A stretch of 64,000 nt of DNA, from NCBI GenBank assembly GCA_030035585.1, contig CM057471.1, positions 91,761,819 to 91,825,818 on the forward strand, written 5' to 3'. A program made the position numbers and the translations under genes. Shown here in pieces: positions 62,481-64,000 of this stretch. The notes beneath the pieces are model-generated. The model did not search any database. It saw only the letters and a program-made list of their open reading frames with translations, and was not told the origin of the DNA. Each line of letters opens with the position of its first letter. Position 1 is the first letter of the stretch. Origin of the DNA: Dugong dugon (taxonomy: Eukaryota; Chordata; Mammalia; Sirenia; Dugongidae).

Positions 62481-64000
62481 GACCCACTCTGTGCTGCCTT
62501 GTACTAAATACCCTCCTCTCACACATTAGCTTCTGGCAACAAATGGTATGATCTCTGTCACTACAGTTTTGCCCTTTCAAAAAGCTCATGTAAATTGAAA
62601 CATACAGTTCATATCCCCTCATTTCTGGTTTCTTTCACATGACAAAATGTATGTTGTTATATGAATCCTGTTTATTAACAAGTGATATCTATTATATGAC
62701 TATTCCACAATTTGTTTATCCATTCATCTGCTGATGGAAATTGGACTTGTTTTCAACTTGGAGCTATTATGAATAAAGCTGCTATGCACATCTTTGTACT
62801 AGTTTTTTGGGGGGTGTACACTTTTATTTTTCTTTGGTATAAGCCTAGAAATGAAATTGCTGGGTCATATGGTAAGTATATATTTAACTTTATTAGAAAC
62901 TACCGAACGGTTTTACAAAGCAGCTGTATCATTTTTCATTTAACTATATATATGTGGGTCTATTTCTGGACTCTATTCTGTTCTATTTATCTAATGTCTA
63001 TCATTGTGCAAATACAGCACTCGGGGTGACATGAGTCCTCTAGTTTTGTTTTTATTTTTCAAAATTGTTTTGGCATTTCTAATTCCTTTGCTTTTCCATA
63101 TACATTTTAGAATCAGCACACTGTCAGTTTACACCAACAAATCTGCTTGAATTTTTATTGGAATTACATTTAATCCATAGATAAAATTGGGGAGAATTTA
63201 CATCACAATAAATTCAAATCTGTTATCTTGCTATTTATTTATTTTTTTGTCCCATTTGTTCTTTTCTTTTTCTTTTTTTTCTGATTTCTTTTGTATTGAC
63301 TATATATTTTTTATGATTTTATTTCATCTCAATAATTTTCTTATTTGTTATTTATTGTTTTAACATTTTAAATGATTGCTGTAGGCTTTACATAATATAT
63401 TTTTAACTTATCAGAGTTCATCTTCAAATATTATATCACATCACATAAGGTGTAAGTTTACAACAGTCTACTTATATTACTCTATTTCTGTCCTTTGTGA
63501 TATTACCATCATACATTTTATTTCCACATAGATTATAAACATTGTTAATGTTTTTCTTTAAACACTCGATTATCAGTTAAAGACTTAAAAACAGTAAGAA
63601 AAGGGTTTTATATTATCCCTGCATTTAGTATTTCAAGTGGTTTTCCTTCCTTTGTGTAGCTCCAATTTTTCACTAGTATCATTTTCTTTTTGCTTAAAAA
63701 AGCTTCCTTCAATATTTCTTGCAGTGCTGGTCTGCTGGCAATGGATTCTCTCAGCTACAGTTAGTTTGTAAAAGTATTTTATTTCATTTTTGAAAGCTAT
63801 TTTTGCTTGGTATAGAATTCTAGGTCTACATTTTCCCCCTCTCTTAGTACTTTAAAGATGCTGCTGTATTGTCTTGTGGCTTACATGATTACTTAAGAGA
63901 TTTCTAACAACATTTTTAATCATTTTTGACCTATATGCCATGTGCCTTTTTTAATGGCTGCTTTTAAAGTGTTCTATTATTGATTTTCAGCCATTTCATT

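Larger units (their letters stand above)
60735..64000 (-). mobile_element. Ancient L1, minus strand, host of RTE and SINE insertions
   Basis: Pieces: 60735-60784 ('agttttattgaaatacaatt'), 62236-62324 ('tttgacaaatgtataccacc') and 62481-64000. The last shows 'ccatttgtttatccattcatc'-type ORF2 C-terminal text near 62710, 'gaaattgctgggtcatatgg' (62853) and 'tctattctgttctatttatc' (62969), then less clear T-rich sequence; 'gcttggtatagaattctagg' (63806) and 'ctttaaagatgctgctgtat' (63851) belong to the ORF1 end region, so part of ORF2 is missing in between. It extends beyond the window. Confidence 0.7.

Overview
The window is vertebrate nuclear DNA, A+T-rich, with no bacterial-style gene layout, no host protein-coding exon I can support and no functional RNA gene. 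It is saturated with interspersed repeats of a very particular kind: about 28 copies or pieces of a tRNA-headed SINE whose tail reads '...ctatgagtcggaatcgactcgacggca' in broken form (AfroSINE type), several RTE (BovB-like) LINE copies ending in (AAC)n, and young L1 copies unlike primate L1. That combination points to an afrotherian, most probably an elephant (Proboscidea), from remembered family resemblance and not from a database search.

Layout. 1-3.5 kb: the 3' end of an old L1, four SINEs and an ancient MIR. 3.5-8.1 kb: a young plus-strand L1 between a perfect 16-bp duplication, with 5' UTR and ORF1 but most of ORF2 missing. 9.2-11.6 kb: L1 fragments. 12.0-12.5 kb: a solo MaLR-like LTR. 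13.7-15.0 kb: a SINE split by an L1. 15-17 kb: MIRs and hAT-type remnants. 17.3-20.2 kb: an old L1 split by an RTE and a SINE. 20.2-21.7 kb: unique DNA. 21.7-25.2 kb: SINEs (one with a tRNA-Gly head), an L1 3' end and a (CCT)n tract. 25.5-33.9 kb: a full-length minus-strand L1. 33.9-40 kb: ancient repeats, SINEs, an RTE and old L1. 40-48.3 kb: ERVL-like fossils mixed with stacked L1 3' ends. 48.3-55.2 kb: L1s and a second MaLR-like LTR. 55.2-60.7 kb: mostly unique DNA with hAT-like remnants. 60.7-64 kb: old L1 carrying two internally deleted RTE copies back to back.

The elements form an interacting community. RTE would supply the reverse transcriptase; the internally deleted RTE copies keep its two ends; the SINEs carry a tRNA head fused to blocks that match the RTE 5' region and 3' end. 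All these stages can be read side by side here. L1 appears as one full-length copy (two-unit 5' UTR, ORF1 of about 335 codons, a spacer of about 460 bp, ORF2 of 1277 codons net), internally deleted copies, and 3'-end copies, three of which have short non-A inserts in the tail that look like 3' transductions. Unique stretches at 13.1-13.7, 20.2-21.1, 56.3-57.9 and 59.8-60.7 kb are the places where host regulatory DNA could lie.
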